Part shown: positions 27,066 through 37,100 of the stretch, piece after piece
Numbering within the stretch: the first letter of the stretch is position 1
Layout: each line of letters starts with the position of its first letter
Source of the DNA: Pleomorphomonas oryzae DSM 16300
GTDB lineage: Bacteria > Pseudomonadota > Alphaproteobacteria > Rhizobiales > Pleomorphomonadaceae
Assembly (NCBI RefSeq): GCF_000422965.1
Contig: NZ_AUHB01000002.1
Span: 62,001-126,000 of the forward strand
Direction: 5' to 3'
DNA: 64,000 nt
Translations under genes and position numbers: made by a program
Notes under the pieces: generated by a model
Databases searched by the model: none
What the model was told of the DNA's origin: nothing
The model's input: the letters and a program-made list of their open reading frames with translations, nothing else

Positions 27066-28121
27066 ATGACTATCGACAGAAGGACATTTCTTGCCGGCCT
27101 TGCTACCGCTTCGGTTGCCGGTGCCCTGCCGTTCCGCGCCTTCGCCGAAGGCACTGCCGGCGCCCCCGGCATCGTTGGCGAGCGCAAGATGAAGATCGCG
27201 CTGGTGCGTTATCTCTCCACCGGCGACTTCTTCCAGTTCTACCTTGCCGGCGTGACGCGCCAGGCCGAGGCGCTCGGCTTCGATCTGCACGTGCTCGACT
27301 CCCGCCAGGACGCGGCGCTGCAGGCGGAAATGCTGCAGCAGGCGATGAACCTCGGCGTCGACGGCATCATTCTGCAGCACGGCCTGACCGAAACGCTGAA
27401 AGAACCGGCCGCCCAGGCCGTGGCCGATGGCTTCAAGGTTGTCGCCTTCGACGTCAACTGCGAGAACGAGGCCATCCCGCAGATCGAGCAGAACGACCGC
27501 GAACTCGCCCGCCTCGCCCTTGAGCAGGCAATTGCCGACAATGGCGAGAGCTTCACGGCCGGTTACGTCTACGTGCCGGGCATCGCGCCGCTCGATCGCC
27601 GCGACGAGACCTGGCAGGCCTTCAAGAAGAAATACCCCGGCATTAAGGAAGCGGCGCATTGGGGCACCATGAACAACCCCATCGCCAACTCGGTGGCCGA
27701 CCAGACGGCAGCCGTGCTGCGCGCCAACCCCGACATCACCGTCATCTTCGCCCCCTATGACGAGTTCGCCAAGGGTGCCAAGACCGCCGTCGACGAGGCC
27801 GGCCTCAACGAGAAGATCAAGATCTACTCGGCCGACATCTCGACGCCGGACATCTCGGCGATGGTGGAAGACAAGAGCGCCTGGGCGGCCTCGGCGGCCA
27901 CCTCGTCGGCCGTCGTTGGCGAGGTCTGCGTGCGCACGCTGGCCTTGCAGCTCGCCGGCGTCGATACCGGCAAGCAGGTGGTGGTGCCGCCGACGCTGAT
28001 CACCCAGAAGATGCTCCTTGAGAAGGGCATCAAGAACATGGATGACCTCGCGGCCAAACTGCCGCAGTTCTCCAAGGCTGACGTGTCGATGGCCTCCTGG
28101 ATCCCCGAACCGAAGCGCTGA
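27066..28121 (+). CDS. Periplasmic sugar-binding protein (RbsB-like, Tat signal), in methylthioribose cluster
   Basis: A 351-residue class B binding protein. It has a twin-arginine signal (MTIDRRTFLAGLATASVAGA) and then a periplasmic-binding fold starting MKIALVRYLSTGDFFQFYLAG. The hinge-region segment ADGFKVVAFDVNCENEAIPQ and the effector-face region ITVIFAPYDEFAKGAKTAV fit the Peripla_BP_4 family. Tat export of an ABC binding protein is less common and may mean folding before export. It completes the importer started at 24368 and is followed by two hairpins, so the operon ends here. The ligand is inferred to be a 5-substituted ribose; ordinary ribose or another pentose is not excluded. Confidence 0.88.
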   Translation: MTIDRRTFLAGLATASVAGALPFRAFAEGTAGAPGIVGERKMKIALVRYLSTGDFFQFYLAGVTRQAEALGFDLHVLDSRQDAALQAEMLQQAMNLGVDGIILQHGLTETLKEPAAQAVADGFKVVAFDVNCENEAIPQIEQNDRELARLALEQAIADNGESFTAGYVYVPGIAPLDRRDETWQAFKKKYPGIKEAAHWGTMNNPIANSVADQTAAVLRANPDITVIFAPYDEFAKGAKTAVDEAGLNEKIKIYSADISTPDISAMVEDKSAWAASAATSSAVVGEVCVRTLALQLAGVDTGKQVVVPPTLITQKMLLEKGIKNMDDLAAKLPQFSKADVSMASWIPEPKR

Positions 28122-28162
28122 TCGACCCTCGGTATAAAGCGACAGACCGCTCCTCCGCCGAT

Positions 28163-28186
28163 GGCCGACCCGAAACCGGGTCGGTC
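28163..28186 (+). terminator. First hairpin after importer operon
   Basis: CCGACCCG-aaac-CGGGTCGG forms an 8-bp stem, extendable by two pairs, 42 bp after the binding-protein stop. There is no T-tract; it may assist the next hairpin. Confidence 0.45.
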
Positions 28187-28197
28187 AATACAGGAAG

Positions 28198-28225
28198 AAG
28201 CCGGCACCCCCATGGGCGCCGGCTT
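28198..28225 (+). terminator. Rho-independent terminator of the importer operon
   Basis: AAGCCGGC and GCCGGCTT form an 8-bp stem with a 12-base loop, followed by TCTCATTT. It lies 77 bp after the binding-protein stop and between convergent genes, so it may also serve the esterase gene on the other strand. Confidence 0.75.
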
Positions 28226-28262
28226 TCTCATTTGAACGGCCTCGATAGGTGCACCCCTTCGA

Positions 28263-29969
28263 TCATTCCATCGGCTTATAAGGCCGGAAGAAGTTCGCGC
28301 CCGCCCAGGGCCTAGCCGGTGCAGTGTAGAGCGGTTCCCCCTTGATGAAACTGGCGGCCGCGTTCGGGTCCCCGCCCGCGTATGTGGCAAGCGCAGGATA
28401 TGGATAGACGGGCCGGCTGCGCTCGACCGACGGTTCGGCCAGAGAAGTGCCGACCGATAGTTTTGCCGGTATGGTCGGCAAACTGACCGACTTGTCGCCA
28501 TCTGTCACGCCACGGGTGATGACGGCATCCGGCGCCGTGCCATTCTCAACCCAGTTCATCAGCGGTGTCAGGAAATCGACCGTGGGCATGCCCTCGCCCC
28601 GGCCGCAATGGTAGACGCCGGGAAGGAGGTAGAGACGTTCGAATGCGGCGACTGCCGTAGGTCCCATCTCCCGTTCCAGCGCTTCATGGAAGGCGATGGT
28701 GATGAGCGGTGAAATGTTCGGATCGGCCCACCCGTGCCAGAGGATCAGCTTGCCGCCGCTGGCGGCGAATGGGCGCAGATCGGGGCTGGATGGATCGAAA
28801 AGGGGATGTCTGGCCCTGAGAAGCTCTATGGTGGCCTTGTCGAACTTGAGGTCGGACAACGCATAGCCCGACGGCGGATCCTTCTCGAAGATCAGGTTGT
28901 TGAGCGCGTTGAGGGCGGCCATGCCGGAATAGGTCGGCCGATCGATTGCTTCGGGTACGAAAACGCCGGCCCAGGCGAGTTCCGAGCCATATTGCTCTTC
29001 ACCGACCGTAAGGTGCTCACCAGTCTTCGGATCCATAGGACCCTCGTAGAATTTCTTTGCCGCCATCACCTCGTCGGCCGTCAGGCAGGTCGAGGAGTCC
29101 TCGACATCGGTCATGCATTGGATCGTCCGGGGATCGAAACGACAGAGGCGCGGATCGGAGATCAGGCCGTCCGCCAGGCCGTCCAATTCATCGCAGGCCG
29201 CGACCACCGCTTGATGCAGGATGGGGAGGCGCGGCTTGGTGAAAATCGGCTTGCCGTCGACGCCGGTATTGGTGAGTGCCAACCAGGCATGGTGCAGACT
29301 GTTCTGGAACTGAAACAGCAGCACGGGCGCGCCGGCAACAATACCATCAAAATCATCCGGGTAGCGCAGCGCCTCCATCATCGCTTCCCGGCCGCCGTCC
29401 GAACAGCCGATGAAGTAGGAGTGCTTCTCCGACCGCCCGTAAAAGGCGGCGATCAGCTTCTTGGCCGTCCGCGACGTCAGATGGACGCCGCGATAGGCGA
29501 AGTCTGCCCGCTTCTGGGGATCGCGGCCAAAGCTTGGATCGGTGCCTTGATGGCCCATGTCGGTGGTGGCGATGACGAGGCGGCCTTCCGTGACTGGCAC
29601 GCAGCCATCGGCGGCATCGAACCTCTGCCAGAACGCGCCGCAGAGACCACCGCAGCCGACCTGCAGATAGCGTTGGGTCCAACCGGTTTCGGGAAGCTCG
29701 ACGCGAAAGCCGATCGACGGCGCGAGAATGCCTTCGACGAGACAAAAGGTTTTGCCTTTTGCGTCGAACTGTTTGGTGGACTCGACCCTGCTGCCGGTGC
29801 CGGCAATATCCGACAGATCGATCGACAGGAGATCGGCGCAGGGCTTGCTGGCGTTGACGGCTGGAAGGTCGGAAGCCTCCACGGACGAGACCGTGCCGGC
29901 AAGCCAGCCGAGAGGGACCGCTGCGACAAGCGCCACCATCCGGCGCCGGATCAGTGGGTTGGGCGTCAT
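28263..29969 (-). CDS. Tannase/feruloyl esterase family protein
   Basis: A 568-residue secreted esterase. It starts MTPNPLIRRRMVALVAAVPL, a signal with a twin-arginine character ending near VEAS. The tannase family pattern is clear: catalytic serine in IGCSDGGREAMMEALRYPDDF, the DGIVAGAPVL segment, paired cysteines, the aspartate in HGWADPNISP and the catalytic histidine in VYHCGRGEGM near the C terminus. The family hydrolyses galloyl or feruloyl esters of plant phenolics, or in some members polyester monomers such as MHET. The precise ester is not determinable here. The start at 29969 has GGGAG six bases upstream. A 292-bp gap without a recognisable gene separates it from the upstream ABC gene. 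Confidence 0.88.
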   Translation of the reverse strand: MTPNPLIRRRMVALVAAVPLGWLAGTVSSVEASDLPAVNASKPCADLLSIDLSDIAGTGSRVESTKQFDAKGKTFCLVEGILAPSIGFRVELPETGWTQRYLQVGCGGLCGAFWQRFDAADGCVPVTEGRLVIATTDMGHQGTDPSFGRDPQKRADFAYRGVHLTSRTAKKLIAAFYGRSEKHSYFIGCSDGGREAMMEALRYPDDFDGIVAGAPVLLFQFQNSLHHAWLALTNTGVDGKPIFTKPRLPILHQAVVAACDELDGLADGLISDPRLCRFDPRTIQCMTDVEDSSTCLTADEVMAAKKFYEGPMDPKTGEHLTVGEEQYGSELAWAGVFVPEAIDRPTYSGMAALNALNNLIFEKDPPSGYALSDLKFDKATIELLRARHPLFDPSSPDLRPFAASGGKLILWHGWADPNISPLITIAFHEALEREMGPTAVAAFERLYLLPGVYHCGRGEGMPTVDFLTPLMNWVENGTAPDAVITRGVTDGDKSVSLPTIPAKLSVGTSLAEPSVERSRPVYPYPALATYAGGDPNAAASFIKGEPLYTAPARPWAGANFFRPYKPME

Positions 29970-30261
29970 GAGCGGCTCCCTTTCCCTGTCAGGCTGCAAC
30001 AAGCGACCTGGGCCGGCAATGCCCCAATGGTGAGCGGATGCCAACCATCCGTCGATGGCGCCGCCCCTCGAGGCTAGCGAAACGGCGTAATGCTTCTTTT
30101 GTTCCAGCGGCAGACGCGTGGCGGACGCTTGGTCTCCGGTTTCTATCTGTCGTCCACGTAAATGCCGTTGATGGATAATAGCGCAAAGATCAGCTTGGGT
30201 GTTGCGCTCGACGTCGGCCGGTTCAGGATATCGTCCCCCCGACGGTGGAGGCGAGGACGGC

Positions 30262-31971
30262 TCAGCCGCCCGCCGCATAGAGGCGGGCGTAGCCGCCGCC
30301 CCGCTTGAGAAGGTCGTCGTGGCTACCCTGTTCGGCAATGCCCTCGGCGTCGACCACGACGATGCGGTCGGCATTGCGGATGGTGCTGAGCCGGTGGGCG
30401 ATGACCAGCGACGTGCGTCCCTTGGCAAGTTCGGCGAGCGACGCCTGAATTTCCCGCTCCGTCGCCGTGTCGAGCGCCGACGTCGCCTCATCGAGGATCA
30501 GGATCGGCGGGTCCTTCAGGAACATGCGGGCAATGGCAATGCGCTGCTTCTGTCCGCCGCTGAGCTTGACGCCGCGCTCGCCGACGATGGTATCGAGCCC
30601 GTCGGGCAGTTCAGCCAGGAAATCGCCGAGTTGCGCCCGCGCGGCCGCGGCGGCGATGTCTGCCTCCGATGCGTCGAGCTTGCCGTAGGCGATGTTCTCG
30701 CGAATGGTGCCGCCGAACAGAAAGACATCCTGCTGTACGATGCCGATCTGCCGTCTCAACGAGGCGACGGTCATATCGCGAATGTCGATGCCATCGATGG
30801 AGATGGCGCCTTCCGTCACCTCGTAAAAGCGCGGCAACAGCGAACAGAGGGTCGTCTTGCCGACCCCCGACGGACCGACGAAGGCAATCGTCTCGCCAGC
30901 CGAGATGTTGAGATTGATGCCGGAGAACAGTGAACGGTCGCCGCCATAGCTGAAGCCCACATCCGAGAAGCATACATCGCCCTTGAAGGCGGGTGCGGAA
31001 ACGGCGCCCGGCCGGTCCGCGATATCCGGCTCGGTGGCCAGAAACTCGAGATAGCGGCGGAAGCCGGCGATGCCCTTCGGATAGGTCTCGATCACCGCAT
31101 TGATCTTCTCGACCGGCCGGAAGAATACGCCGACCAGCAGCAGGAAGCCGACGAAGCCGCCGGCCGTCAGCTCGCCCATCAACACCAGCCGGCTGCCGAA
31201 AATCAGCACGACGAGCTGCACGAGGCGCATCGACAGGAAGGATAACGCGTTGGTGGCGGCCATCAGCCTGTAGGCGGCGAGCTTGGTGGTGCGATAGGCG
31301 GAATTGTCGACGGCGAACAGCCGCCGTTCGTAGTCCTCGTTGGCGAAGGCTTGCACGACGCGCATGCCGCCAACGTTCTCCTCGATGCGCACGTTGAAGC
31401 CGGCGACGCGCCCGTAGAGCTGATGCCAGTTCTCGGTCATGCGGCCGCCGTAGCGGGCGGTGATGAAAGCGACCGCCGGCACGATGGCGGCGGTGATCAG
31501 CGCCAGCTCGACGTTGACCGACAGCATCAGCAGGAAGGCGCCGAGGAAGGTCATGACGGCGATGAACAGGTCTTCCGGCCCGTGGTGGGCAATCTCGCCG
31601 ATTTCCTCGAGGTCCTTGGTCAACCGGGCGACCAGATGGCCGGACTTCTGATTGTCGAAATAGCGGAATGACAGCTTCTGCAGATGATCGAAACTGCGCC
31701 GCCTCAACTCGGTTTCGATATTGATGCCGAGCATGTGCCCGAAATAGACGACGATGGCGTTGAGGCCGGCGCTCAGGAGATAGATGACGAGGAGCGCCAG
31801 CGCCGCGACGACGATCAGCGTCCAGTCCGATGATGGCAGCAGACGGTCAATGTAGACCTTGACCGCGAAAGGAAAGCCGAGTTCGAGCAAGCCGGCGACG
31901 ACGGCACATCCGAAGTCGAGCAGGAAAAGCGCGCGGTAAGGGCGGTAGTAGGAAAAGAAGGTTTTGAGCAT
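30262..31971 (-). CDS. ABC exporter, MsbA/ABCB-like half transporter
   Basis: A 569-residue fused permease-ATPase. The start at 31971 (MLKTFFSYYRPYRALFLLDF) matches the usual family start; 45 further in-frame codons upstream look non-coding. Six membrane helices occupy about 1-310. The ATPase has GPSGVGKTT, signature LSGGQKQRIAIARM and ILILDEATSALD, followed by the H-loop in VIAHRLST. MsbA-type exporters move lipids, drugs or peptides; nothing here identifies the cargo. It is 109 bp downstream of an aldo/keto reductase on the same strand; a common operon is possible but not evident. No good RBS is visible. Confidence 0.86.
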   Translation of the reverse strand: MLKTFFSYYRPYRALFLLDFGCAVVAGLLELGFPFAVKVYIDRLLPSSDWTLIVVAALALLVIYLLSAGLNAIVVYFGHMLGINIETELRRRSFDHLQKLSFRYFDNQKSGHLVARLTKDLEEIGEIAHHGPEDLFIAVMTFLGAFLLMLSVNVELALITAAIVPAVAFITARYGGRMTENWHQLYGRVAGFNVRIEENVGGMRVVQAFANEDYERRLFAVDNSAYRTTKLAAYRLMAATNALSFLSMRLVQLVVLIFGSRLVLMGELTAGGFVGFLLLVGVFFRPVEKINAVIETYPKGIAGFRRYLEFLATEPDIADRPGAVSAPAFKGDVCFSDVGFSYGGDRSLFSGINLNISAGETIAFVGPSGVGKTTLCSLLPRFYEVTEGAISIDGIDIRDMTVASLRRQIGIVQQDVFLFGGTIRENIAYGKLDASEADIAAAAARAQLGDFLAELPDGLDTIVGERGVKLSGGQKQRIAIARMFLKDPPILILDEATSALDTATEREIQASLAELAKGRTSLVIAHRLSTIRNADRIVVVDAEGIAEQGSHDDLLKRGGGYARLYAAGG

Positions 31972-32080
31972 GGGAGGGACAATGCCCCATCCCATGCTGA
32001 TGCGAAAGGCCCGGCTGCCCTCGCCACGCTGACGGCGGCGATCCGTGTCGCCGCCGCATCGGTGAGAAAGCCTGAACCAG

Positions 32081-32935
32081 CTATTTCGCGGCGTCGAGCT
32101 CGGCAATCTCCGATGAGGTCAGCTCAAGGCCCGCGGCGGCCACATTCTCCTCGAGGTGGGCGATGCTCGACGTGCCGGGGATCGGCAGCATCACCGGGCT
32201 GCGTGCCAGGAGCCAGGCAAGCGTGACCTGTCCCGCCGTGGCGCCATGCGCCTTGGCAATGCGATCGACCAAGCCGCCCGTCTCGGCGAGCTTGCCGGCC
32301 GCCAGCGGGAACCAGGGAATGAAGCCGATACCATTGGTCTCGCAATAGGCAAGAACTTTTTCGCTGCCGCGATCGGTGAGGTTGTAGCGGTTCTGCACGG
32401 TGGCGACCGGAAACACCTTTCGCGCCGCCTCGATCTCGGCGACCGACACTTCCGACAGACCGGCATGGGCGATGATGCCCTGGTCAAGAAGCTGACGCAC
32501 CGCGCCGAACTGCTCGTCGCGCGGCACCTTCGGGTCGATGCGATGCAGCTGCCAGAGATCGATGCGCTCGACGTCGAGCTTGGCGAGGCTCTTCTTGGCT
32601 TGGCCGATCAGATAGTCGGGGCGGCCATTCGGCGTCCATTGGTCGGGGCCACCACGAGTGAGTCCGCCCTTGGTGGCGATCAGTAAGCCCTTGTAGGGAT
32701 AGAGCGCCTCGCGGATCAGTTCCTCGGAAACGTCGGGGCCGTAGCTATCGGCGGTATCGATGAAATTGACGCCGATCTCCGGCAGCCGCTTGAGCGTGGC
32801 AAGCGCCGTCGTCCGATTGGCAGGCGGACCCCAGATGCCCTTCCCAGTGATGCGCATGGCGCCGAAGCCGAGGCGATTGACCGTGAGGTCGCCGATTTTG
32901 AAATGGCCGGACAGGCCGGCATCGATCGTGCTCAT
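32081..32935 (-). CDS. Aldo/keto reductase
   Basis: A 284-residue NADPH-dependent oxidoreductase with the AKR TIM-barrel. The catalytic tetrad is visible: D and Y in [13 protein letters not shown] in LIATKGG and H in LWQLHRID. The terminal cofactor region [17 protein letters not shown] is typical. The substrate is unknown; the group includes YajO/pyridoxal reductase-like and other small carbonyl reductases. It is 66 bp downstream of a second aldo/keto reductase and probably cotranscribed with it. Confidence 0.9.
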   Translation of the reverse strand: MSTIDAGLSGHFKIGDLTVNRLGFGAMRITGKGIWGPPANRTTALATLKRLPEIGVNFIDTADSYGPDVSEELIREALYPYKGLLIATKGGLTRGGPDQWTPNGRPDYLIGQAKKSLAKLDVERIDLWQLHRIDPKVPRDEQFGAVRQLLDQGIIAHAGLSEVSVAEIEAARKVFPVATVQNRYNLTDRGSEKVLAYCETNGIGFIPWFPLAAGKLAETGGLVDRIAKAHGATAGQVTLAWLLARSPVMLPIPGTSSIAHLEENVAAAGLELTSSEIAELDAAK

Positions 32936-33001
32936 CTTCTTGTCCTTTCGCGATGGGAGGATGCAGGCGGCGGAAGTGCTTTCCGTCGCCTGCCAAAGCG
33001 G

Positions 33002-33931
33002 TCAGGGAACGATATAGCCGGCAGCGGTGAACAGCCGGTACCACTCCTCGCGCGACAGCGTGACACCGGCGCCGGCCACACATTCCTTGACACGGTCGGT
33101 GCGCGTCGTACCCAGCACCACCTGCATCTTCGCCGGATGGCGGGTGATCCAGGCGACGGCGATGCCGGTCGGCGTCACGCCGTGGGCGGCGGCGATCTCG
33201 TCAAGGGCGTCGTTGAGAGCGGCGCAGTTTTCGCGGTCGCCGATGAACGGGCCGTCGAAGAAGCCCCGCTGGAACGGCGACCAGGCCTGCAGCGTCATGC
33301 CTTCCTTGCGCGAATAGTCGAGCAGGCCGAGGTTGCGATCGACCGACTGTTCCAGGCCGGCCATGTTGATGGCGACGCCCTGGGCGATCAGCGGCGCGTG
33401 GGTGATGGAGAGCTGTACCTGATTGACGATCAGCGGCTGCTTCACCGCGGTCTTCAGAAGCTCGATCTGGCCCGGCGTCTGGTTGGAGACACCGAAGTTG
33501 CGCACCTTGCCCGACGATTGCAGCTTGTCGAAGGCCGACGCGACCTCCTCCGGTTCGACCAGCGCATCCGGGCGATGCAGCAGCAAGACGTCGAGATAGT
33601 CGGTCTTGAGCGCCTTCAGCGAGCCGTCGACCGCTTCGAGAAGGTGCGCCTCTGAGAAATCGAAGAAGCCCTTGCGGATGCCGGCCTTGCTCTGGATGAC
33701 CATCTTCTCGCGCTGGGCCGGCGTCAGGTTCATCGCCTCGCCGAAACGCTTCTCGCAGAGGTGCAGCTCGCCGCCATAGATGTCGGCGTGGTCGAACATG
33801 TTGATGCCGGCGTCGATAGCCGTGTTGACCAGCGCCCGAATATCGGCGTCACTCATCTTGGGAATGCGCATCAGGCCGAGAATGACCGAGGAGACCGAAA
33901 GGTCGCTCTTGGGAATCTGATAAGTTTGCAT
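33002..33931 (-). CDS. Aldo/keto reductase, YdhF-like
   Basis: A 309-residue enzyme of the YdhF-type AKR group. It has GINMFDHADIYGG (D and Y), MVIQSKAGI (K) and VLLLHRPDAL (H), and ends with VAWITRHPAKMQVVLGTTRTDRV, the cofactor-binding segment. E. coli YdhF is of similar length and shares the NFGVSNQTPGQIELL pattern. The substrate is not known. It is probably the first gene of the pair with the 32081-32935 reductase; both are distinct enough not to be a recent duplication. Confidence 0.9.
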   Translation of the reverse strand: MQTYQIPKSDLSVSSVILGLMRIPKMSDADIRALVNTAIDAGINMFDHADIYGGELHLCEKRFGEAMNLTPAQREKMVIQSKAGIRKGFFDFSEAHLLEAVDGSLKALKTDYLDVLLLHRPDALVEPEEVASAFDKLQSSGKVRNFGVSNQTPGQIELLKTAVKQPLIVNQVQLSITHAPLIAQGVAINMAGLEQSVDRNLGLLDYSRKEGMTLQAWSPFQRGFFDGPFIGDRENCAALNDALDEIAAAHGVTPTGIAVAWITRHPAKMQVVLGTTRTDRVKECVAGAGVTLSREEWYRLFTAAGYIVP

Positions 33932-34081
33932 GCTTTGCCTTCGTTATGATGCGTTGCCCACGGGGCCGGTCGAAACGACCGAGCCGGCAACGGAAAGGAA
34001 CGCGACGGACGATGCGCGGTCTCCTGCCATCCGTCCAACAGATTGCAGAGATGCAATTAATCGATACAAAGAATGGCAGGC

Positions 34082-34113
34082 GTTGGGCGAAACACACCCG
34101 CCTTTCGCCCAGC
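34082..34113 (-). terminator. Hairpin downstream of tamB
   Basis: TGGGCGAAA and TTTCGCCCA form a perfect 9-bp stem around a 10-base loop, 15 bp after the tamB stop in the minus direction. No T-run follows, so termination is likely but unproven. Confidence 0.5.
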
Positions 34114-34127
34114 CATATAGCCTGGGA

Positions 34128-37100
34128 TCAATACTCTTTCTCGAAATAGACGCCGGCTTTCGACTGCTCCTGGGTGGCTTCGGCTCTGGCTTTGACGTTA
34201 TCGGTGATGTCGAGGTTCACCGATACGCCGGTCCGTCCGCCTTCACCGGCGGTCACGCCGAGATAGACCCGTTTGCTGATATAGCGGCCAGCCGTCACTG
34301 CCGAATTGCCCTGAGCATCGGTATTGACGTCGAGATCGTCGAGGCCGACCCCGGCACGCAGGCGATCGAGAACGCCATTGCCATTGCCGCCGCCGGCCAA
34401 CTGGGTCACCGCCTCGGCCAGCTGGGCAATCTGTATGGCCGACAGATCGGAGACCGAACGCTTGAACAGGAAGCGGGCGAGGATTTCGTCCTGCGGCAGC
34501 TCTGGCGTCGACGAGAGCACGATGTTCGGATTGTCGGCATAACCCTCGACGGTGGCCGTAACGGCCACCGAATCCGACGTGCTGGTCGCCGACAACGACA
34601 GATAGGGATTGAGATCGCCTTGAAGCGTCACCGTGCCTTCGGTGAGGGTGATGCGCTGCCCGATGACCAGAAAGCGGCCACGGATCAGGGAGAAGCTTCC
34701 CACCGGCTGCACGTCGGCAAGCGTGCCGCGCACCGTGAGGTGGCCGCCGAGTTCGGCGTCGATGCCGCGACCGCGCACGAAAAGCTGGCGTGGCGCATTG
34801 ACGGCGATATTGAGCCCAACCGAAAGGCTGCCGCTCGATTTGGTTCGCCCGCCGCCCGCCGCCTTGTTGATCCGCTTCAGTGTCGCGTTGACGTCATCAG
34901 GCGTGTTCTTGTGCTTGACGTCGATCAGAACCGGCGCACCGCCGCCGCCTTCCGGCACGGTGATTTCGGCGCGCGCGATATCGACATTGCCGGCAATGTT
35001 CAGCCCATTGGTCACCGAGCCGGTGACCGAGAGGGCGGCACCGAGATCGGCCGTGACAATCCGACCGTCGGTTACGCGCGTTTTGGTCGCGGTGACCTTG
35101 ACGTCTACCGGCAGGCCGCTGGTGAGACCAATACTGCCATTGGCCGACAGACGCCCGCCGCCGCGAACCGTGGCGCTTGCCCTTTCGATGCGGACGCTGT
35201 CGCCGGAGAGCTGAAGCGCCAGCTCGATGGCGTCGAGCCGCATGGTGGTCAGCGGATCGACCACCGAGGCGCCGCTCACCGTCACCCGCCCCGAAAGCTC
35301 GGGCGATGCCAGGCTTCCGGTCGCCTTTAAGGCCGCCTTGGCCGTACCGTTTATGCGGGTGCCGCGCGTCGCGACATAGGACTGAGCGAGCGCCAGAGGC
35401 AGATTGGCGGTGGCATCGACCGCAAGGCCGCCGCCCGACAGCGGAATGGTGCCTTTTGCTTCGGCGCCAAACCCGTTGGGGCCGGTGAGTTTGGCCGAGG
35501 CGAGGCTTATCCTGCTCCCTTCCAGCCGTCCGGACGCGGTCGCGCCAAAGCCCGTGAGACCGGCGGCGGTCAACTGCGGCGCGGCGATGCCGTCGGCCTT
35601 GACGGTAAAGGCGGTCGCCTTGCCGTCGCTCCTGGCGGTACCGTCGAGGCTGGCAACGCTGGCAGCTGGTGTTGCAAGGCCCTTCGCCGCAAAGCGGCCA
35701 TCGATTTTCGGCGCTCCCAAAAGGTCCGCAATGGCGGCGTCGATATCGGCCGAGGCGACGCGATTGCCGGCAAGTGCGAGGTTCGCCGCCTTGATATTGG
35801 CCTTGGCCGACTGCTGTGCGCCGTCGGGCGCCAGACTCACGTCGGCGGAAAGCCGGCCGGTGACGTCCATGAGAACGAGCGGTGCAATCGCCGAGAGGTC
35901 GGGCGAGTTGACGACGAGCCGCCCATTCATCAGCCCCTGGCTTCCGAGTGCAACGTCACCAGTTACTCGAGTGTCGGCGACCGATAGAGCAAGGCCGTCG
36001 AGCCGGCGGGTGCCGTCTGCGGCGCTTGCCAAACCGGCCGCGAGCGTCAACGGCTTGCCCTTCACCCGGCCCGTTCCCTTGACGTTGCCATTGAAAGCCG
36101 CACCGTCGAGTTTGCCGGAAAGGTCGATCCCCAGCGCTTCCAGGGCGTTGCCGGACAGCGTCAGGCGGTCGGAGGACAGGCGGGCCGTCAGATCGAGCGG
36201 CCCGTTGCCCCCTTTGAGAGACAGCATGACGCCGGCCGCCCCCTTCGCCTTCGGTTCGATCCGGCCGACATCGGGTAGCGTCAGCGTGGCGGTGAGGTCG
36301 GTGTTTTCAAGGGCACGACTACCGTCGGCAGTCAGGGTGAGCGCCGGATTGGCGATCTTGAAATTCTGAAGCTTCAGCCCCGACGTATCCCGCGCGATGC
36401 GGCCGGTCAGCTTCGTCTCGCCCGATAGCAAGTTGTCGAGTTGGGCGATGCCAGCCGAAAGTGCGTTGGCTTGTCCATCGAGCGTCAGATCGAAGGCACC
36501 GGTCGTCGGGACCAACGATCCATTGGCCGCAAGCTCGACGCTGCCTTGAAGGGACTGGCCGGCGAGCGCCGAGAAAGGCGCCAGCGAGGCTGCTTTCAGC
36601 TTTTGCTGCCCTTCGATACGACCGTCCGTCACCTGGCCGGCGAAGGAGGCCTCGGCAGTGGGGGTTGCAAGTTTCAAGGCGTCGATCGCCAGCGGTGTAC
36701 CGGCCGCCCAGCGTCCGGAACCCGAGAAGGAGAGTTCGCCGCCCACGGCCTTGCCAACCGCGGCGTCTGTAAAGCTGAGACCACGCGAGCCGCCGCTCAG
36801 CGTAAAGTCGATCCGGCGCTTCGCGGCGTCGCTGAGATCGGTGGTTGCGCCATGGCCGCTGATCTCCAGCGCACCGGCACTGACGCTCGGCGTCGACAGG
36901 CCCTCAGCCGCGAGATCGAGGCTCCAGGCGCCACCGTGGCCAAAGGAAAATCGCAGCCGGCCTTCGCCGAGCCGCGTGGTCGCCCCGGCACCGCCGAGCG
37001 GCAGCGCGCCGTCCTTGCCGGCGATGCGCCCGTCGATGTCGATGGCCGTCGGGAAGTGGTCGGCGGCAAACGCCGCCGAACCCTGAAGCGTCAACACTGG

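Noticed and set aside
29970-30491. 174-residue N-terminal extension of the tannase-like protein
   Set aside because: It runs through the intergenic gap into the ABC gene in another frame and precedes a clear signal peptide with a good RBS.
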